Origin: CAYUPI01 sp964446585
GTDB lineage: Bacteria; Verrucomicrobiota; Verrucomicrobiia; Limisphaerales; UBA8199
Direction of reading: 5' to 3'
DNA length: 64,000 nt
Assembly (NCBI GenBank): GCA_964446585.1
Contig: CAYUPI010000016.1
Location: forward strand, 46,940-110,939
Part shown: positions 60,893 to 64,000 of the stretch, one piece after another
Numbering within the stretch: the first letter of the stretch is position 1
Layout: every line of letters begins with the position of its first letter
Translations under genes and position numbers: made by a program
The notes under the pieces: model-generated
What the model saw: the letters and a program-made list of their open reading frames with translations, nothing else
Told to the model about the DNA's origin: nothing
Database searches by the model: none

Positions 60893-61690
60893 ATGAACTC
60901 CGTGGCCCTGATCACCGGCGCTTCTCGCGGCATTGGTCGAGGCATCGCGCTGGAATTGGCCGCGCTCGGGTGGGACATCGCGATCAATTATTCGATTAAC
61001 CGCAACGCCGCGCTGAAGACAGCGGCCGATTGCATTTCGATCGCTCGGGAGCGGGGAAAGCAAATACGAACAGAGAGCTGCCAAGCGGATATCGGGTCCA
61101 GTTCCGACCGTCACAAGTTGCTAGACTTCACCAGGACACGGTTCGGCCGGCTGGACTTGCTGGTGAACAATGCCGGGGTCGCGCCCGAGGTCCGCGCAGA
61201 TATTTTGGAGGCAAGCGAAGAGAGTTTCGATCGGCTGCTCAACATCAACGTCAAGGGCCCCTACTTCCTGACACAGCTCGCGGCTAAGTGGATGTTGGAA
61301 CAACTAAAAGCCTGCTCTTTCTCCCTCGATTCAAAACCGAAGATAGTCACTATCTCTTCCATCAGCGCCTACACCGCTTCGGTGAACCGGGGCGATTACT
61401 GCATCGCCAAGGCCGCCCTTTCCATGGTTACGCCACTTTTCGCGGCGCGACTGGCCGAGCACGGGATCCTGGTTTATGAAATACGCCCCGGAATCATCGC
61501 CAGCGACATGACAAAGCCTGTCCACGAGAAATACGACCGGCTCATCCGCGACGATCTCACCCCGATCAAACGCTGGGGCCAGCCCGAGGACGTCGCGAAG
61601 GCGGTCGCCGCCATCGCCCAGGATTTACTTCCCTTCAGCACTGGCGAGGTGATCAATGTCGATGGCGGGTTCCATCTACGAAGGCTGTAG
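60893..61690 (+). CDS. Short-chain dehydrogenase/reductase (FabG-like)
   Basis: 265 aa. Cofactor motif TGASRGIGRGIALELA, NNAG in LDLLVNNAGVAPE, catalytic Ser in ISSISAYTAS, and YCIAK with catalytic Tyr and Lys. The C-terminus is RWGQPEDVAKAVAAIA, then STGEVINVDGGFHL. Classical SDR of 3-oxoacyl-ACP-reductase type; the substrate cannot be told from sequence. It diverges from aroB with an 85-base gap and is not linked to fatty acid genes here. Confidence 0.93.
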   Translation: MNSVALITGASRGIGRGIALELAALGWDIAINYSINRNAALKTAADCISIARERGKQIRTESCQADIGSSSDRHKLLDFTRTRFGRLDLLVNNAGVAPEVRADILEASEESFDRLLNINVKGPYFLTQLAAKWMLEQLKACSFSLDSKPKIVTISSISAYTASVNRGDYCIAKAALSMVTPLFAARLAEHGILVYEIRPGIIASDMTKPVHEKYDRLIRDDLTPIKRWGQPEDVAKAVAAIAQDLLPFSTGEVINVDGGFHLRRL

Positions 61691-61775
61691 CAGGCATACT
61701 GCACGCTCTGTAGCCGCAGATTTCAGTCGACGTCAGTCGGCGGCTACGAGTATTAGGCAGTATCCTGGTCAGTAC

Positions 61776-64000
61776 TTATTCCAGCAGAAGCGGCGTGGAC
61801 GAGGTGCAGGTCATGATCGAAGGATGGATTTGAACATTGCCCCGCTGCAACTCGCCGCCGTCGTCAATATCCGGCGTGCGGACGCCAAAGACAGCGGTGC
61901 CATTGGCAACATCGGCTCCGTCACGCACATTCAGACCGTGGCACGCCGAGATCGCATTGCGGAAGTTCAACAGATGACTGTCCGATCCGGTTCCCTGGAA
62001 TTGGGCCAGCTCGTCATCCGATAGCACCCAGATCCGTATTCGATATCGGTCCGCGGGCGGAACGGCGCCGCCGGCAAAGCTGCCTCCTGGCTCGCTGCGG
62101 TCCTCGAGATCGACGCGGAACAGGGCCGTGCGCGGCGCAGTGCCCCGCTCGCCATCGGTCCACACTCCGATGCCAGTAAAGGCGATTTTGTTGGCCGGAG
62201 CCTTTCTCGGTAACGGTCCGGACGCACTATCCGTCGGGTTGCAGACGGAATTCACCACTGTGCCAGGTCCATAAGTGCCGCCCGCTCCCAGATTGGTGTC
62301 CACACATGCGCTGGCGAGTGTATCAAAGTAACGGCCATGCAACTCTCCTTTCAAACCACCGTGGCCATGCCGCACATGAGTCCACCGGCCATGGATGCAC
62401 GGATTGCCGGCCGCGTTTTTCGCGCTCACAAAGCAGTTCGCATCGCCGAGCGGCGCGCCGACCTGGCCGCCATGGGTGACATAGCGCACGTCGGACGGAT
62501 AGATCAGCGGATCGTTTTGTCGGCCGCCGCCGGTGACACGCGCGGCATTCGGCAGAATGCAGGTGGAGCAACCCTGGCTCTCGGCTCGCACGACAATCAA
62601 CGTTCCGCTAAGGTCGTGATTCACTACGTTTGTCATGGAGCCGTCCGCCAACTGGCCAACGGTGATGATGATCGTCGAGGGTGTGTTCGTGCAGGTGTAA
62701 GAGGCGTTGGTGCACAAGGCGACGGTCAGATTCGTGCCTGCCGGCAAAGTGAAGGGGCCGGCGTTGATCGCGCACGGATTGGGCCCTTCGTTTGTGATGG
62801 TGATGTCGAGCAGATCCACGCTGCCGAGGTTGCGGAGCGTGATGTAACTAACCACCTGGTGAGGCAGCGTGTTGTCGAAATAGAGGCAATTCGTTAGCGC
62901 GCCTCCATCGATCGAGTAAATCTGCTCCCCCGAAATTCCCGCCGGCAGGATTTCAGCCACAGCCGAATCTTGCGCCGTGACGGAGCGTCCGCTCAGCGCG
63001 CTGTTCCCTGTCGAAATGGCGGTGTTCGTCACCAGCGCGATCTGATCGGGTGGAGAAGCTCCACCTAACTCAGCCTTGAAAGTGTAGCTGGCAGTGCCGC
63101 CCGGCGGCAGGCTCCGGGGCGGATTCGGGAAGAAATTGGTTGTAAGATCGCCATACTTGTCGTCAACCACGGTGATGTTGGTGAGCGTCACCAGGCCGCA
63201 ATTGGTGATGCTGATCCGATAGCAGAAGGCAGGGAACTGGGTGTCGCCCTGGATTCCGACCGCGAAATGGCTATAGGCATCACACAACTCTGCGCCCTGC
63301 GAGTTGGTGCCCAGAAACCCTGCAATTTCTTTGGTCAAGCAGAGCTTCGGACAATCAATACTGAACGTGCATGTGTTGGTGGCTGACGCAACCTGGCTCA
63401 CGTTGCAGGCGTTAGCGCCCGTGGCCTGAAGCGTGTGGTTGATATTGCTTTGGTTTGCGCAATTGGTGTCTGGGTCAGTGTAGCTGCCACTGAAAGGAAC
63501 ACTGCCCCCGGGAGCCAAATAAGCCAGATTGGTGACCACGGCATTGGCCAGAAGGTCTCTTACCGAAACATTGGTCAGGCCGACCATGCCAGGATTGCTG
63601 ACCGAACCGGTGAAACTCACCGTTTGACCATTCTCGATAACTGATGGTGAGCAACTCTGGCCAACGGCAATAGCCGGTAAGCTCGTGTCCTGGACCGTCA
63701 CTGTCTGGCTGCATGTATTGGTGTTGCCGCACGGATCAGTCGCCTTCCACGTCCGCGTCACAGAAAAGCTGTTACCACACAGAGGATTTGTCACAGTATT
63801 CAGGATTTCGACGCGGTTAGTGCCACAAGCGTCTGCTGGAGAGGTCGGATCATCGAACGTCCAGGCGTTGCCCAAAATGACCGTCTTGGGAGACTGGCAA
63901 GTGATCTGGGGTGGCGTGGTGTCACTCGTCCAGGTGTAGGTCAGCGTGTTGGTGGCCTTGTTCTGGCAGGCGTCGGTGACGACGATCGTGAAAGTCCGGT
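61776..64000 (-). CDS. Large secreted repeat protein (HYR/DUF11-like), N-terminus outside window
   Basis: The frame is open from the stop at 61776 to the right edge (about 740 residues seen). The part near the edge has HYR-like modules rich in Cys, Thr and Asn: TNTLTYTWTSDTTPPQITCQ, TWKATDPCGNTNTCSQTVTV. DUF11-like conserved-repeat domains follow (CKLCLTKEIAGF-type start with NCGLVTLTNITVVDDKYG). The C-terminal ~250 residues are a Gly/Asp-rich region with many Cys (for example GGRQNDPLIYPSDVRYVTHG) and GIGVWTDGERGTAPRTALFR. Large adhesin-like cell-surface or secreted protein. The in-frame start codon at 63875 is internal, not the true start. Confidence 0.8.
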   Translation of the reverse strand, partial: RTFTIVVTDACQNKATNTLTYTWTSDTTPPQITCQSPKTVILGNAWTFDDPTSPADACGTNRVEILNTVTNPLCGNSFSVTRTWKATDPCGNTNTCSQTVTVQDTSLPAIAVGQSCSPSVIENGQTVSFTGSVSNPGMVGLTNVSVRDLLANAVVTNLAYLAPGGSVPFSGSYTDPDTNCANQSNINHTLQATGANACNVSQVASATNTCTFSIDCPKLCLTKEIAGFLGTNSQGAELCDAYSHFAVGIQGDTQFPAFCYRISITNCGLVTLTNITVVDDKYGDLTTNFFPNPPRSLPPGGTASYTFKAELGGASPPDQIALVTNTAISTGNSALSGRSVTAQDSAVAEILPAGISGEQIYSIDGGALTNCLYFDNTLPHQVVSYITLRNLGSVDLLDITITNEGPNPCAINAGPFTLPAGTNLTVALCTNASYTCTNTPSTIIITVGQLADGSMTNVVNHDLSGTLIVVRAESQGCSTCILPNAARVTGGGRQNDPLIYPSDVRYVTHGGQVGAPLGDANCFVSAKNAAGNPCIHGRWTHVRHGHGGLKGELHGRYFDTLASACVDTNLGAGGTYGPGTVVNSVCNPTDSASGPLPRKAPANKIAFTGIGVWTDGERGTAPRTALFRVDLEDRSEPGGSFAGGAVPPADRYRIRIWVLSDDELAQFQGTGSDSHLLNFRNAISACHGLNVRDGADVANGTAVFGVRTPDIDDGGELQRGNVQIHPSIMTCTSSTPLLLE

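Noticed and set aside
1..64000. tRNA, rRNA, CRISPR array, transposase or prophage genes
   Set aside because: I looked for cloverleaf arms, regular direct repeats with spacers, and DDE/recombinase motifs, and saw none that I could support by eye.

Overview
The window looks like chromosomal DNA of a free-living Verrucomicrobiota bacterium, most like the Pedosphaera/Limisphaerales group. This is inferred from gene content, not from a marker gene. The pointers are a prepilin-like protein with an N-terminal FTLIELLVVVAIIAILAAMLLP-type helix followed by a CLSNLRQIGLAL segment, a secreted FG-GAP/ASPIC protein ending in FYRVSVP, an ECF sigma factor beside a giant Ser/Thr kinase with TPRs, PA14, PQQ-propeller, heparinase-like and ceramidase-like secreted proteins, and GAATGACGAATG-type dispersed repeats. 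No rRNA, tRNA, CRISPR array, transposase or prophage was seen.

Layout. 1-3005: an ECF sigma operon with a small membrane protein and a bactofilin-like/RDD membrane protein that runs off the left edge. 3195-4943: a secreted cytochrome c/copper monooxygenase-like/TPR protein. 4978-7792: lutABC lactate oxidation operon. 8018-11725: DUF1801 protein, aroC, prepilin peptidase, aroE.

11761-24826 is a nitrogen-assimilation island: two glutamine synthetases, two PII-Amt pairs, an APC-permease/universal-stress-protein fusion, a NhaD/ArsB-type antiporter, and an NtrC-shaped regulator that has lost the receiver aspartate, the GAFTGA loop, the Walker B aspartate and the arginine fingers. glnK1, glnA1 and glnK2 each have a GG-N10-GC (sigma-54 type) element upstream, so they probably form one nitrogen-responsive regulon. 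The glnA copies share a perfectly identical 5' tract while the rest has diverged, which suggests gene conversion.

25225-31769 is a phosphorelay cluster: a double-receiver protein, two single receivers, a REC-PAS-HK-REC hybrid kinase, a REC-PAS protein with a C-terminal cysteine motif, and a REC-HK. A second APC-Usp fusion follows (31901-33712). 33948-41948 holds secreted or envelope proteins: cyclophilin-type protein, a PQQ-propeller/membrane protein/heparinase-like operon, and a ceramidase-like protein.

42149-49776 is an ECF sigma/Ser-Thr kinase module. A conserved TGGCAC-N16-GCGCA element lies upstream of the kinase, upstream of the FG-GAP protein with its coupled prepilin-like gene, and upstream of a hydrolase remnant. 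The element looks like the promoter of the local ECF sigma factor and is the best candidate for an undescribed regulon here. 49835-53517: a RelE/Phd-type toxin-antitoxin pair, PA14 protein, FGE-domain protein and MFS transporter. The MFS gene lies downstream of lysine 6-aminotransferase and ALDH7-type dehydrogenase genes (53563-56532), a probable lysine catabolic operon. 56656-64000: exported Gfo/Idh/MocA protein, RRM protein, trpG/pabA, an unknown gene, aroB, an SDR, and a large secreted repeat protein running off the right edge.
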